A stretch of 64,000 nt of DNA. It comes from Centroberyx gerrardi (lineage: Eukaryota; Chordata; Actinopteri; Beryciformes; Berycidae). The number at the start of each line of letters is the position of its first letter. The first letter of the stretch is position 1. Where the stretch lies: positions 1,319,783-1,383,782 of the forward strand of contig NC_136006.1 of NCBI RefSeq assembly GCF_048128805.1. The letters run 5' to 3'. This document shows, piece after piece, positions 33,201-39,399 of the stretch. Position numbers and translations under genes: made by a program. The notes under the pieces are model-generated. The model made no database searches, was not told the origin of the DNA, and saw only the letters and a program-made list of their open reading frames with translations.

Positions 33201-33983
33201 AGGTGGGAGGGTTCTCTTCCCTAAAAGACCCCCTCCTCCTGGCTGCCCCACCCTCAGCGCCTGCACCTTCAGCGAGGGTGACTTCTGAGACGTCAGCTCC
33301 GACTGAGCGGAGACACAATTATACCGTAGCTTGTTCCAGTTAGACTGAGAGTTCTCGGTAAGCCCCGACCCACAGTGACCATAACTCCCACCACAGGTAC
33401 CATCTGAGTGACGGTTAGCAGGACAGCGGCTAGGCCTAGCACCCGCGCTCCAGGTCCGCCGGCCGCTGTTAGCTCTTGGTACGGAGGCTGGGGAAGAGGC
33501 CTTGGCGGGAGGCACAGACAGGCAGGCACGTACTGGAGGGGTTTTCCCTGAGGCAAAGTGGTTCACACTCACACAAACACTCACATTGGAACGGGGCTGC
33601 AGCTGGGTAAAGGGCCGGGACGAGGCCTCAGAGCAGAGTCTGGAATAAGGCTGGGGCTGAGGCTTAGCCTGAGGCGAGGGGTGTCGGAGGACAGGGGAGG
33701 AGGCCTCGGGATAAGGCTGCGGACAAGGCCGGGGCTGGAACTTAGACCGGGGCTGGGCGGCGTGCCGGGAGGACAGCTGGGAACCTGTATTAGCAGAGGC
33801 AGACCGGGGCCGGGGACGCCGCCGCAGCTCTTTCTTCTTCTCGACCGTTCCGGTGGCGAAACGCCGGCTAGAGGCTGCATGAAACACTGCAGACTCGGCC
33901 CGCACTAAGAGACCTGGCCTCGGGGGGGAGACGGGAGACCTTACAGCGCTCAAGTCGTTCTCAGTTGCTCCATAGGAGGCCAT
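11459..33983 (-). CDS. ttll4: ttll4: tubulin polyglutamylase TTLL4, complete 20-coding-exon gene
   Basis: TTLL4 is an ATP-grasp ligase of the tubulin tyrosine ligase-like family. It adds the branch-point glutamate to side chains of tubulin (preferring beta-tubulin) and also modifies acidic histone chaperones such as NAP1. Twenty exons join with consistent phases to 1,473 codons plus stop. Recognisable blocks in order are [19 protein letters not shown] (~860), [17 protein letters not shown] (~895), [13 protein letters not shown] (~925), [13 protein letters not shown] (~978), RQKWIIKP (~1005, ATP lysine), [12 protein letters not shown] (~1016), [15 protein letters not shown] (~1050), [14 protein letters not shown] (~1095) and [16 protein letters not shown] with LEVNISP (~1180-1200, metal-binding acidic/Asn residues). 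These match vertebrate TTLL4 better than other TTLLs. The protein is longer than human TTLL4 (about 1,200 aa), mainly through a Ser/Pro/Thr-rich N-terminus. All catalytic blocks are intact, so the gene should be functional. Many introns have microsatellites or minisatellites right at splice sites. Confidence 0.95.
11630..11675. repeat. In-frame hexanucleotide repeat inside ttll4 coding sequence
   Basis: GGGACC repeats about five times (sense strand CGGTCC, coding Arg-Ser), next to a run of GAC/GAT codons coding Asp. Gains or losses of units keep the frame. Confidence 0.85.
12101..12132. repeat. (TG)n tract abutting the donor of the 12135-12205 exon
   Basis: On the gene's sense strand this is (CA)n running directly out of the splice donor GTACAC. 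Confidence 0.95.
12135..12205 (-). CDS. ttll4: ttll4 71-bp exon bracketed by UG and CA repeats
   Basis: Acceptor is TGTGTGTAG and donor is CAG|GTACAC. Entry phase 0 and exit phase 2 are exactly what is needed to join 12437-12504 to the terminal exon, which otherwise do not fit. It encodes [23 protein letters not shown] (split here: [10 protein letters not shown], then [13 protein letters not shown]). The leading Trp-Ser lines up with the VWS position of human TTLL4. No conservation search was run. Confidence 0.7.
12207..12252. repeat. (CA)n tract abutting the acceptor of the 12135-12205 exon
   Basis: Sense-strand (UG)n forming the whole polypyrimidine region up to TAG. A short GA run follows at 12253-12264. 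Confidence 0.95.
12437..12504 (-). CDS. ttll4: ttll4 exon
   Basis: Acceptor TTGTGTGCAG, donor ATG|GTGAGG; phases 1 in, 0 out. Encodes [22 protein letters not shown], aligning with the human segment VDLLRSWCYKGFHMG that follows the C-terminal TTLL4 helix. Confidence 0.85.
12831..13620. mobile_element. 790-bp TIR DNA element with internal minisatellite
   Basis: The ends CCGTAAATCCTCTAATATTG(GCC) and (GGC)CACTATTAGAGGATTTACGG form a 23-bp inverted repeat with one mismatch. Subterminal GGCCTTTATTT motifs are also inverted. It carries no transposase frame. It sits in the ttll4 intron between 12504 and 13842. I recognise the ends as a common fish repeat but do not assign a superfamily. No target duplication was established. 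Confidence 0.75.
13189..13332. repeat. 10-bp minisatellite (GCTAACCGAA)
   Basis: About 14 copies of GCTAACYGAA / CCTAACCGAA lie in tandem within the TIR element. Unit variants alternate GCTAACTGAA, GCTAACCGAA and CCTAACCGAA. Confidence 0.9.
13770..13837. repeat. (CA)n tract abutting a ttll4 donor
   Basis: About 68 bp of CA; on the sense strand it is a (UG)n run continuing directly from the donor GTGAGTGTGTG. Confidence 0.95.
13842..14052 (-). CDS. ttll4: ttll4 exon, C-terminal helical region
   Basis: Acceptor CTCCCTCAG, donor AAAG|GTGAGT; phases 0 in, 1 out. Encodes [18 protein letters not shown], then [18 protein letters not shown], then [18 protein letters not shown], clearly matching human TTLL4 (residues ~1281-1350 here). 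Confidence 0.95.
14295..14332. repeat. (TG)n tract abutting the donor of the 14335-14431 exon
   Basis: Sense-strand (CA)n starting in the donor GTACAC. Confidence 0.95.
14335..14431 (-). CDS. ttll4: ttll4 exon bracketed by UG and CA repeats
   Basis: Acceptor GTGTGTGTAG, donor CAG|GTACAC; phases 2 in, 0 out. Encodes [19 protein letters not shown] followed by [13 protein letters not shown], the linker that matches human KKAYYLTQKIPDQ. Confidence 0.9.
14433..14468. repeat. (CA)n tract abutting the acceptor of the 14335-14431 exon
   Basis: Sense-strand (UG)n ending in TAG. Confidence 0.95.
14762..14902 (-). CDS. ttll4: ttll4 exon
   Basis: Acceptor TCTCTGGTCCAG, donor CAG|GTAGGG; phases 2 in and 2 out. 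Encodes [33 protein letters not shown] and a poly-Ser stretch. The [16 protein letters not shown] block is diagnostic for TTLL4/5-type enzymes. Confidence 0.95.
14985..15165. repeat. Dispersed AT-rich repeat, inverted relative to 3.1 kb
   Basis: Inverted, diverged copy of the stretch at 3090-3240, lying inside a ttll4 intron. Confidence 0.55.
15313..15373. repeat. Interrupted (TG)n tract with repeated GCGTTATG
   Basis: Three TG runs are separated by TTATG and GCGTTATG. On the sense strand the last unit includes the real donor GTAACGC, so the neighbouring units contain look-alikes (CATAACGCAC). Confidence 0.85.
15378..15512 (-). CDS. ttll4: ttll4 exon carrying the metal-binding catalytic block
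   Basis: Acceptor TGTCGTCAG, donor CCCAG|GTAACG; phases 2 in, 2 out. Encodes [37 protein letters not shown] and LEVNISP. The Asp of GFDIMLD and the Glu and Asn of LEVN are the expected ATP/Mg2+ ligands of the ATP-grasp fold. Confidence 0.97.
16364..16462 (-). CDS. ttll4: ttll4 exon
   Basis: Acceptor is a (UG)n run ending in TGTGCAG; donor ATCGC|GTGAGT. Phases 2 in, 2 out. Encodes [20 protein letters not shown] and [14 protein letters not shown]. Confidence 0.95.
16464..16510. repeat. (CA)n tract abutting a ttll4 acceptor
   Basis: Sense (UG)n directly upstream of the 16462 exon boundary. Confidence 0.95.
16670..16953. repeat. Pyrimidine-rich tract with (ATCC)n and (CTCC)n
   Basis: CCATCCATCC repeats at about 16796-16840 and CTCCCTCC repeats at about 16924-16950. 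On the sense strand these are TGGA repeats and GGGA repeats lying just after a splice donor. Confidence 0.9.
16957..17079 (-). CDS. ttll4: ttll4 exon
   Basis: Acceptor CTCCTGCAG, donor AAATG|GTAAGA; phases 2 in, 2 out. Encodes [20 protein letters not shown] and [20 protein letters not shown], including the conserved HLTNYS motif of the TTL core. Confidence 0.97.
17337..17465 (-). CDS. ttll4: ttll4 exon
   Basis: Acceptor CTTTCTCAG, donor GCAA|GTCAGT; phases 2 in, 2 out. Encodes [20 protein letters not shown] followed by [32 protein letters not shown] is a core TTL motif, with the conserved Arg contacting nucleotide/substrate in the family. Confidence 0.97.
18104..18918. repeat. 36-bp minisatellite made of an exon end plus its splice donor
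   Basis: About 23 copies of a 36-bp unit. On the ttll4 sense strand each reads (C)CGCTGCTGGTCCAGAAGTAA followed by GTAGCCCAGAAC or a variant. The unit therefore contains the last codons of the 18899-18981 exon (RPLLVQ) and its donor GTAAGT. There are 22 GTAAGT copies, of which the one at 18893-18898 is the authentic donor. Unit variants form a partial four-unit order. The long open frames on both strands exist because 36 is a multiple of 3. Confidence 0.97.
18899..18981 (-). CDS. ttll4: ttll4 exon carrying the glycine-rich ATP loop
   Basis: Acceptor TTCCTCCTCAG, donor CAGAA|GTAAGT; phases 0 in, 2 out. Encodes [20 protein letters not shown] and KRPLLVQ. Its last ~20 bp are part of the minisatellite unit. 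If splicing used any downstream donor copy, the codon after CAG would be AAG and then TAA, an in-frame stop, so only the first donor is productive. Confidence 0.95.
19723..19934. mobile_element. Foldback (inverted-repeat) element
   Basis: The left arm from AGAGGAAAGTAGCAC and the right arm to GTGCTACTTTTTTCCTCT are inverted copies over about 90 bp each, including AAAAATAAAAGTAGTATGGC and its complement, and AATTTATTGGCACACACACA and its complement. The loop is about 30 bp and contains GATGAAGACTGTAGAGGCCG with AAACGCGTC, which I recognise as a recurring fish repeat core. No coding capacity. Confidence 0.8.
20019..20213 (-). CDS. ttll4: ttll4 exon carrying the ATP-binding lysine block
   Basis: Acceptor CCTCCTCCTCCAG, donor AACCT|GTAAGT; phase 0 on both sides, exactly 65 codons. 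Encodes [40 protein letters not shown] and [12 protein letters not shown], ending RQKWIIKP. Nearly identical to the vertebrate TTLL4 consensus. Confidence 0.97.
20588..20655. repeat. 13-bp tandem repeat
   Basis: GGGACGCTCGGAC is repeated about five times with drift to CAGAC in the last units. Confidence 0.85.
21055..21131 (-). CDS. ttll4: ttll4 exon
   Basis: Acceptor GGCTGCTGTAG, donor CAGAAG|GTGAGG; phases 1 in, 0 out. Encodes [20 protein letters not shown] and REYQK, diagnostic for TTLL4. Confidence 0.95.
21935..21990. repeat. 19-bp tandem repeat
   Basis: AGGAAGTCCTGGTGCAGAC occurs three times in tandem. Confidence 0.85.
22421..22531 (-). CDS. ttll4: ttll4 exon
   Basis: Acceptor TGTTGTTCTCCAG, donor AAGA|GTGAGT; phases 1 in, 1 out. 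Encodes [38 protein letters not shown] sense (UG)/(GA) run follows the donor by about 15 bp. Confidence 0.95.
22743..23110. mobile_element. hAT-type MITE (368 bp)
   Basis: The ends TAGGGCTGAACGATTTTGAA and TTCGATTAATCGTTCAGCCC(TG) are inverted repeats of the CAGGGCTGAACGAT type common in fish. Interior ATTGCGATT motifs are typical. Flanking octamers CAGGAGAC and TAGGAAAC match at 6 of 8 positions, fitting an old 8-bp hAT target duplication. Confidence 0.85.
23404..23465. repeat. (CA)n microsatellite
   Basis: Long CA run in the ttll4 intron between 22531 and 23565. Confidence 0.95.
23526..23559. repeat. (TG)n tract abutting the donor of the 23565-23671 exon
   Basis: Sense (CA)n starting in the donor GTGAGCACACAC. 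Confidence 0.95.
23565..23671 (-). CDS. ttll4: ttll4 exon bracketed by UG and CA repeats
   Basis: Acceptor is (UG)n ending in TGTCAG; donor AGAG|GTGAGC. Phases 2 in, 1 out. Encodes [20 protein letters not shown] and [15 protein letters not shown], the start of the conserved TTLL4 region (human PALIYSLFPNVPPTIYFGT). Confidence 0.93.
23675..23699. repeat. (CA)n tract abutting the acceptor of the 23565-23671 exon
   Basis: Sense (UG)n immediately before the CAG acceptor. Confidence 0.95.
24685..24714. repeat. (TG)n microsatellite
   Basis: TG run in a ttll4 intron. Confidence 0.9.
24759..24776. repeat. Uninterrupted G18 run
   Basis: Eighteen consecutive G on the plus strand (C18 in the ttll4 transcript). 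A strong G-quadruplex candidate on the DNA, and a spot prone to sequencing error. Confidence 0.9.
24926..24977. repeat. (GA)n microsatellite
   Basis: Pure GA run of about 50 bp followed by interrupted GA to 25015. Confidence 0.95.
26462..26545. repeat. Interspersed repeat end shared with 39.28-39.37 kb
   Basis: The phrases AGATAATTTTGG, AAGATAATCGTACTAT and AAATTTTCA followed by GCACA recur, slightly diverged, at about 39290-39362. Probably the end of an old hAT-like element that may start near 25613 (GGGACGTTCACG). Confidence 0.5.
26649..26688. repeat. (TG)n tract near a ttll4 donor
   Basis: Sense (CA)n beginning about 6 nt after the donor of the 26695-26743 exon. Confidence 0.95.
26695..26743 (-). 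CDS. ttll4: ttll4 49-bp exon
   Basis: Acceptor TGTTTTCCTCAG, donor CCGG|GTGAGA; phases 1 in, 2 out. Encodes [17 protein letters not shown], matching the acidic/Ser segment of human TTLL4 upstream of the core. Confidence 0.85.
27083..27107. repeat. (TG)n tract near the donor of the 27118-27197 exon
   Basis: Sense (CA)n starting 10 nt after the donor. Confidence 0.95.
27118..27197 (-). CDS. ttll4: ttll4 80-bp exon bracketed by UG and CA repeats
   Basis: Acceptor GTGTGTTATCAG, donor GATG|GTAAGA; phases 2 in, 1 out. Encodes [20 protein letters not shown] followed by NACSDD, an acidic stretch corresponding to the Asp/Glu-rich region before the human core. Confidence 0.9.
27204..27252. repeat. 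(CA)n tract near the acceptor of the 27118-27197 exon
   Basis: Sense (UG)n ending about 7 nt before the exon. Confidence 0.95.
27870..28350. repeat. 42-bp minisatellite with internal palindrome
   Basis: The main unit is 42 bp (GATCGGTTCAGATACGTCGG, then TCGCTAGTGATCGGTCACTA, then GT). Shorter 27-28-bp units flank it on both sides. Most units contain the perfect palindrome TCACTAGTGA. It lies in the ttll4 intron between 27197 and 28567. The open frame through it is an artefact of unit length. Confidence 0.95.
28567..28741 (-). CDS. ttll4: ttll4 exon, low-complexity N-terminal region
   Basis: Acceptor TTCTGCTCTCAG, donor CTGG|GTGAGT; phases 1 in, 2 out. Encodes [40 protein letters not shown] and a Ser/Pro tail. 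Supported by splice sites and phase rather than conservation. Confidence 0.85.
29220..29300. repeat. Transposon remnant shared with 21.54-21.62 kb
   Basis: The phrase TTCTAAAATGTGGAAAATAG followed by TAAAAATAAAGAAAAATG and GTGTCCA(C/A)ACTTT recurs at 21558-21618. I recognise it as the flank of a common fish Tc1-like element. Confidence 0.55.
29452..29968 (-). CDS. ttll4: ttll4 exon, Ser/Thr-rich N-terminal region
   Basis: Acceptor TTTTCTCCTCCTAG, donor CCAAG|GTAACG (or CAAG); phases 0 in, 1 out, 172 codons. Encodes [20 protein letters not shown] and then a Thr/Ser/Gln-rich disordered sequence ending [11 protein letters not shown]. Its acceptor is the exon-proximal copy of the adjoining minisatellite unit. 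Confidence 0.88.
29969..30615. repeat. 32-bp minisatellite made of a 3' splice-site module
   Basis: About 20 copies of a 29-32-bp unit. On the ttll4 sense strand each unit reads CGGTCTGACCCC, then TCCTTGTTTCCTCCTCCTAG: a CTGAC branch-point match, a pyrimidine tract and an AG acceptor. The exon-proximal copy is the acceptor of the 29452-29968 exon. Two lengths occur (with one or two extra GAG). Confidence 0.96.
30616..31035. other. ttll4 intron, no feature seen
   Basis: AT-rich intron sequence without recognisable repeat ends. Confidence 0.4.
31036..32208. mobile_element. TTAA-flanked DNA element in ttll4 intron
   Basis: TTAA at 31036-31039 and 32205-32208 flank the inverted ends AGCAGAACTCTGTCC and GGCTGGAGCTCTGCT (the outer AGCAGARCTC block matches). 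About 1.17 kb, with no transposase frame. The right end lies only 54 bp from the donor of the big N-terminal exon. piggyBac or Kolobok type by target site. Confidence 0.65.
32262..33983 (-). CDS. ttll4: ttll4 first coding exon (574 codons, disordered N-terminus)
   Basis: Start is the ATG at 33983-33981 (MASYGATEN; human TTLL4 also begins MAS). The frame stays open another 21 nt upstream but without an ATG. Donor GACCAG|GTAGTT at 32262 gives exit phase 0. The sequence is Ser/Pro/Arg/Ala-rich without folded domains (examples: [32 protein letters not shown]). The exon begins at 34042 after acceptor CTTCTTGTTTCAG, leaving 59 nt of 5' UTR. The sense 5' UTR has two upstream ATGs. Confidence 0.9.
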
Positions 33984-34011
33984 AAACTGCTGTGTCACAT
34001 CCAACTAGCAT
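33961..34011 (-). promoter_or_regulatory. Overlapping uORF and start-stop uORF before the ttll4 ATG
   Basis: ATG at 34011-34009 opens a 16-codon frame that ends with TGA at 33963-33961, beyond the main ATG and out of frame. A second ATG at 34000-33998 is followed at once by TGA. All have T at -3, so initiation contexts are weak. Such elements can lower main-ORF translation; whether they do here is inference. Confidence 0.5.
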
Positions 34012-34042
34012 GGACTCTACTCTGCTTGCCAGCTCTCACCCA

Positions 34043-35117
34043 CTGAAACAAGAAGAGAGAGAGGGGAAGTCAGCCTGAGAACAGAATCCAATCTTTCTTT
34101 AATTATCACAGAGGTGACATGCATAAGTTCCCTCTTATAGAGTGAAAGACACACAAAAGTCTATTTTTTCCAGCAAAGGTAGATATCTTGCAAAACTTAA
34201 GATATTTTAAGAATCCATAGGGTCTTCTGGTAAATTCGACATACAGATGATCAACCCAGCAGCACTTTTTTTTCAAGAAAATCTCACTTTTTTTTTTTTA
34301 GAATTGGTTCACGTTGCTTGCTACTGTCCTCCTCTGTGTGTTTTAAAGTGAGAAGATTGTGGGAATAACAGGCGAACCGTAATGAGAGTTGAAATTTGAT
34401 TAAAATAAGTGCTGCTTCGTGGATTGGGTGTATGCCGAAATGAAGCCTGGACCCTAACTAATCGTAAAAAGTCCAGTTCTTCGAGGTGTGTAAGTTACAT
34501 TTGCCGATAGGTAAGGCCACATTAAAGTGCCAGATTTCTGATCGGAGTTTGGCTCTCCGCACAACAGAGCCGAACATACAGATACAGAATCACACAGAGA
34601 AGCTCAGTTCAGTACGGGCCGGGTTGACAGATTACAGCTAAATGGCAAACTGGGCTGAACAGCAGCAGCAGGCTGTAGCAGACAGCCGACCATGTGCTGT
34701 AACGTTAACCAGCTGCTGTCAACGTGACCGGCGGCAGCTACTTCCTGGAGCGGTGCTCCGCTTGTGTTTAGTGTCACTTACCTACGGGACGCGCTGTTTA
34801 AAGTCCACAAATCCATTGTAATTAAGCCAATAGCTTCAAGAGTTCAGTCCAATTTTAAAGCTAGAGGAGTCTTGAAAATCAAAGTAAATTTGTCTAAACG
34901 GCAACAGTAGTTGAAGCTCATGTAACTCCACGATATAGACAGACCCGACTAGCCAGCTACTATCCATCAGTTAACGCTATTGTTTACAACTGCAGTAGCT
35001 GGCTAGCGTTAGCTTAGCATCAACGTTCACGTAACATCACACCGGTCTGTTAAATGCTAATGCCGGCAGCTAAACCCGCCCCGCTATCAGCTCATAGAAA
35101 TATATTCATAACGTTAC
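34043..35117 (-). other. ttll4: ttll4 intron 1
   Basis: Bounded on the sense strand by donor CAGCAG|GTAACG (35117) and acceptor CTCTTCTTGTTTCAG (34043). It holds no recognised repeat. Confidence 0.6.
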
Positions 35118-35235
35118 CTGCTGAGTCCACTGAAAATGTCACTTGTATTTTCCACGTTGATTTTCTGCAGAGGTGTGGCTAATGCTGCGCCGCGGTAGCT
35201 GAGGAGTCTGACACACAGCCGAAGATGGTCTATTG
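35118..35235 (-). other. ttll4: Probable ttll4 non-coding exon 1 and core promoter area
   Basis: The sense strand has a donor GTAACG after GACTCAGCAG and a GC-richer stretch with CGCGGCGCAGC upstream. The 5' boundary (transcription start) cannot be seen. The poly(A) run at 35261-35276 marks the limit of compositional similarity. Confidence 0.45.
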
Positions 35236-35519
35236 AGGTGATGAATCACTCGATAGCTAAAAAAAAAAAAAAAAATGTGCACACCTTCCGGCCTGCAAAG
35301 GTGGGCGCTATGCTGCATTCACGTCTTATGGGAATATTAACCAGCACTACATTTGAGTTCATGTTTTACAGCAAACCAAACACAGACCAAAAAACCAGTA
35401 AGTTGTGTGCCATGGCATTTAAAGAGCTGTAATCACAAAATGACTTCTGTGAAGAACACTTTATTTTATTGGTTTTACAATGAATAGGCTATGCCATTCC
35501 CTATACTTGACAACAGATG

Positions 35520-35625
35520 CATCACCCAGATGAGTTGAGCCCCCCCACCCCGATATGTGAAGCGCTTTGAGTACTTAGAAAAGCGCTATATAAATGTAAT
35601 CAATTATTATTATTATTATTATTTG
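35520..35625. repeat. LINE/SINE 3' tail with (ATT)n
   Basis: AAGCGCTTTGAGTACTTAGA and AAAGCGCTATATAAATGTAA followed by ATT repeats is the standard 3' end of fish L2-type elements and their SINEs. Similar tails are at about 13655-13710 (in a ttll4 intron) and 20915-20950. Confidence 0.7.
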
Positions 35626-36365
35626 TTGTTGGTCAGAATTCAGAAAGTGTGAGAAATCACGGTCTATTGCCAAACCCAGAGTTCAAGTAGCCTAGTATGA
35701 CCTGAAAGCTGACATGAGCGGTATTTTCAAGTTGGCGGCTCGTATTTACGGTCTTTCCCATATTACAAAAATGCAGCATTTGCCTCCTCATCTGCACTAT
35801 GCATACAACATTACCATATCGACCGACATGGTACAGAACAGAAAAAAAGGTATTTTATTCAAAAACTACTCATTACTCTACAAACCAGTAATACCTTAAA
35901 ATAACCCTACATTTACATTAATTCACCCATTAATTCATGTAAAATGCCCTTAAAATGAGTTAAGGGAGTTATTAATGGAGGAGACCCCATCAAAACCTCC
36001 TTAAACACCCCTTAATGTTTGACTCCTTACTTTCTATTTTAATGTAAAATTCAGGGAGACAGGAACTTACCATTAATAACTAATTAATAACCTGTAAATC
36101 ATGCAGAAAAGGCATAAAAAAATCCCTTAATTTCTAGTGTCTCCACGAACCAACCCGTGAATAAATCCCTTAAAAACCCATGATACTAACTTTACTAAAA
36201 TTACTTACTTTTTTAAATGTATGTTATTTTTAATGGATAGGCTAATTCATGTTTATGTAATGAGAAATTAAGGACATTTCAGCATTTTAGCTGAATGTTA
36301 ATAATAGCCTAGTTTGTATTTGTCCAAATAAACCTTACATAATATCTGCAATACAATACAATACA
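35626..36365. other. No gene seen
   Basis: AT-rich sequence with TTAATG/CATTAA-rich stretches around 35930-36150 that look transposon-derived but have no clear ends. Confidence 0.4.
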
Positions 36366-36374
36366 GCCTGAGAA

Positions 36375-36850
36375 CAGACTAATTCATTGTTGACTTCAAC
36401 AACTGCATCTTTTGTAACACTGAAATTGAGACCGCAGAGCATTTTTTTAATACTTTTGAGTTTACTATACGCCATTTGGGATTGTGTGAGTGGATGGTTT
36501 CCAGATGCGATTCCTGTTTTCTTTTATGGGGAATAAAAACTGGTTATGGCTAAATATTACACCCATAAATGTAAGTTCTTTACCCCTTTAATGTTTGCTG
36601 ACATCACATTTCTCTCACCCTCAAAAAAGAAAAAAGAACTAAAAAAGAACTCCTGTAAGTTTTTGTTAAATTTATTAATTTGTTTATCAATTATTTCCTT
36701 TTCTGAGTTTTTTACTGACCACCGCGATAACCGGCAACTTGTTGGAAGGCAGAATAATAAACTCAAACACCCAGTACAGCTCCAGGTCTCACTCTTCTGT
36801 CATCATTATATTTTATTTTCCCCAGAAGAAGGAGCCCTCTAATCCTCTAC
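36375..36850 (+). pseudogene. L1-type LINE ORF2 C-terminal remnant
   Basis: Translation near 36395-36490 gives FVDFNNCIFCNTEIETAEHF and then IRHLGLCEWM, the CxxC...H C-terminal motif typical of fish L1-clade ORF2 proteins. Stops and frameshifts follow throughout. Confidence 0.6.
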
Positions 36851-37237
36851 CACTTGTTGGGAAGTGAACAGCATCACAGGGAGCTAAAGCGGGAGTGTAG
36901 GCTGAAACCTTCCTGTGGTTGACTAGCGGCTAAGTGGCTAACGCGATTTTCCATTGACTGCAAAGTAATCTTTCTTCTGCAACTAAACTAAGCAACGAAT
37001 GGTGTTAAGAATCACCTATCGGCACATAAACTTTTAGACGATTTGCACGTTATGCAATATTGTTATTATTATATGTTATTGTAGGTGTAGAAACTCACAG
37101 AAAAAAGTTTGTAACGGTGGAGATCTACATTGTAGAATGTACCAGCTGTTGATAGCGAGGATGGTCTACATGAGCAGGGAGCGGACGCTGTCGCTCATGG
37201 CAGGTTTTCACCTCTTCAGAGGCAGTTTGGGACCTCG

Positions 37238-37874
37238 TTAAAGGGTAACTTCAGTGTTTTTCAACCTGGACCCTATTTTCCCATCTGTTTGTGTCTAAGT
37301 GACTAAAGGGGACAACAGTTTTTGAAGTTGGTCCAGTATTGAGCGAGATCGCTTCAGCCGGCAGCCGCGAAACGAGCTGCGATGTAATCCGACGGGGCAA
37401 ATCTCACCGTCAGTGTACGTCCACTAAAAGTTCTTGTTTTACTGACAGGCTCAGATTGTTATTATAAGTGTCTGTCTGTTTTTCTTTACCTTTCGCTTGA
37501 TCCGGTCTGTGTGTAACTTCCTGCAACAACTCAACTCTCGCGAGACTTGAGCGAGACTTGGTTACACACAGACCGGATCAAGCGAAAGGTAAAGAAAAAC
37601 GTTTCATTTCTCTGTAGGGTCCTTTCCATAATGTTGTCAGACACTTATAATAACAATCTGAGCCTGTCAGTAAAACAAGAACTTTTAGTGGACGTACACT
37701 GACGGTGCGATTTGCCCCGTCGGATTACATCGCAGCTCGTTTCGCGGCTGCCGGCTGAAGCGATCTCGCTCAATACTGGACCAATTTCAAAAATTGTTGA
37801 TCCCTTTAGTCACTTAGACACAAAAAGATGGGAAAATAGGGTCCAGGTTGAAAAATACTGAAGTTACCCTTTAA
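37238..37874. mobile_element. Palindromic TTAA-flanked DNA element, copy 2
   Basis: TTAA at 37238-37241 and 37871-37874 with ends AGGGTAACTTCAGTGTTTTT and its complement. Two ~290-bp arms form a near-perfect foldback. This copy is in the opposite orientation to the one at 1483-2045 (the CGTTTCATTTCTCTGTAGGG block is on the right here and on the left there). Both arms are complete in this copy. Non-coding. Confidence 0.88.
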
Positions 37875-38419
37875 AGTCTGAGTTCAGGCTCATGATAGGA
37901 ACTGAAGACTTTTTTGAGATGGAACATTCCAACTAGTGTGACTGGATAAAAGCCGGGTCATGTAGTTTGGTAACTAATATTGTCATTCATGCAAATAATA
38001 CTGAATGGATTTTTGTGAAAATAAGGCAAGCTGGATGTGTTGATGCTTACTGCAACATATTTCAAAATCAAAGCAATATTCTTTTTAGATTGTTTATGTG
38101 AAGTATACTGACATAGGGAAATGATGTCAACTTCGGCTCCTTATTCATAGTATTCCCATGATGTCACATACATTTCCTACCAATATGGTGCTTTACCATA
38201 CACACAGCTCATTGGCTGTGGCTGTCATTTGATTATAATCACCTGTTCATTTATTACAATCACCTGTTATTTTCCTACCAAAATGGCCGTGTGGTGATGG
38301 AACAGAATACTATCAATAATGAAGTGACCATGGTAAACACATAAACATAGTCATGGCATCTTAATCATTTTCGAGATAGACCTGGGAGGCTATCCTATAC
38401 TGAGTTCACCGCTCCTCCA

Positions 38420-38892
38420 TATGTGCCAGACATGGGGTGTTGCAGTGTAAGGTGGTCCATAGGGTGCATTGGTCTAGGTGCAGGCTGGCAAAGATTTTTC
38501 CTGACATTGATCCTACGTGTGATAGATGTTGGCAGGGCCCTGCTGATCAATATCATATGGTTTGGTTGTGTCCCTCTGTGTTTGACACTCTGTCCAAAGT
38601 CGCCTCTGTCCCCATTGAACCCTCCCTGATTGTTGCTATGTTTGGAGTCTTGCCAGCCGAGTCACCTCGGCCCAAATATTTTTTGGATTTTGTGGCATTT
38701 TTAACTCTGCTGGCAAGACGGTTAATTCTTATGAATTGGAAGGTTCCCTACGTTCCCACTCATTCTCGCTGGGTTGGGGACGTGCTGGATTTCATGCAGC
38801 TGGATAAAATCAAGTTTGATAAAATGTGGCAGCCCTTTTCAGAACATATACCTGTAGATAGCATTCAAATTATCCCTCCACCTCCCGACTAA
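38420..38892 (+). pseudogene. L1-type LINE ORF2 C-terminal fragment (open frame)
   Basis: An uninterrupted frame of about 151 codons ends at TAA 38892 and reads VVHRVHWSRCRLAKIFPDID, PTCDRCWQGPADQYHMVWLC and later FVAFLTLLARRLILMNWK. This is the zinc-knuckle-like C-terminal region of fish L1/Tx1-type ORF2, 5'-truncated. The following AT-rich stretch to about 39280 is probably its 3' UTR. Confidence 0.75.
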
Positions 38893-39279
38893 GTTAATAA
38901 CGTTTTCTGTGTAAACCCCTATCTCTCCCCTCTTGATCTAATATTGACCATGACCCCATCTATCTGACCTTTGTATACTTATACCACAAGCTGTTTTTTT
39001 ATCATAACTTACTTATTACCCCCACTTTTTTTTCTATCTCCCCTTTTCTTTTATTTACCTATATATTTTCCTCCCCGTTTATGTAGGCTATTTATGTATT
39101 ATTATTTGTATTCTTTATTTATTTAAAATCTCTTAATCTCTACTCTTTTTGTTGAATCTGTGAATTTCTATGTGCTGTATAGAGATGTACTTGTGTTTTT
39201 TTAATATGTGATATGCTAACATACCATTTGCCTTGTAAACCTGAAAAAAACCCATAAATATTAAAACAAAAGTAAAAAT

Positions 39280-39367
39280 AATAATTTCTGAGATAATATC
39301 ATATACCGAGATAATTTTGGCCAAGATAATCATACTATGAAATTTTCATTTTGGCACAGGGCTACAC
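39280..39367. repeat. Interspersed repeat end shared with 26.46-26.55 kb
   Basis: Contains GAGATAATTTTGGCCAAGAT and AATCATACTATGAAATTTTC, ending GCACAGGGCTAC. Confidence 0.5.
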
Positions 39368-39399
39368 TGGACACAATGCATGGAGATCCATTCCCCCTT

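Noticed and set aside
32472..33908. Several overlapping open frames opposite the ttll4 first coding exon
   Set aside because: GC-rich shadows of the true minus-strand frame; no domains.
33984..34004. Extension of the ttll4 protein by seven residues upstream of MASYGA
   Set aside because: The extension would begin with TTG. The first in-frame ATG is at 33983 and matches the MAS start of the human protein.
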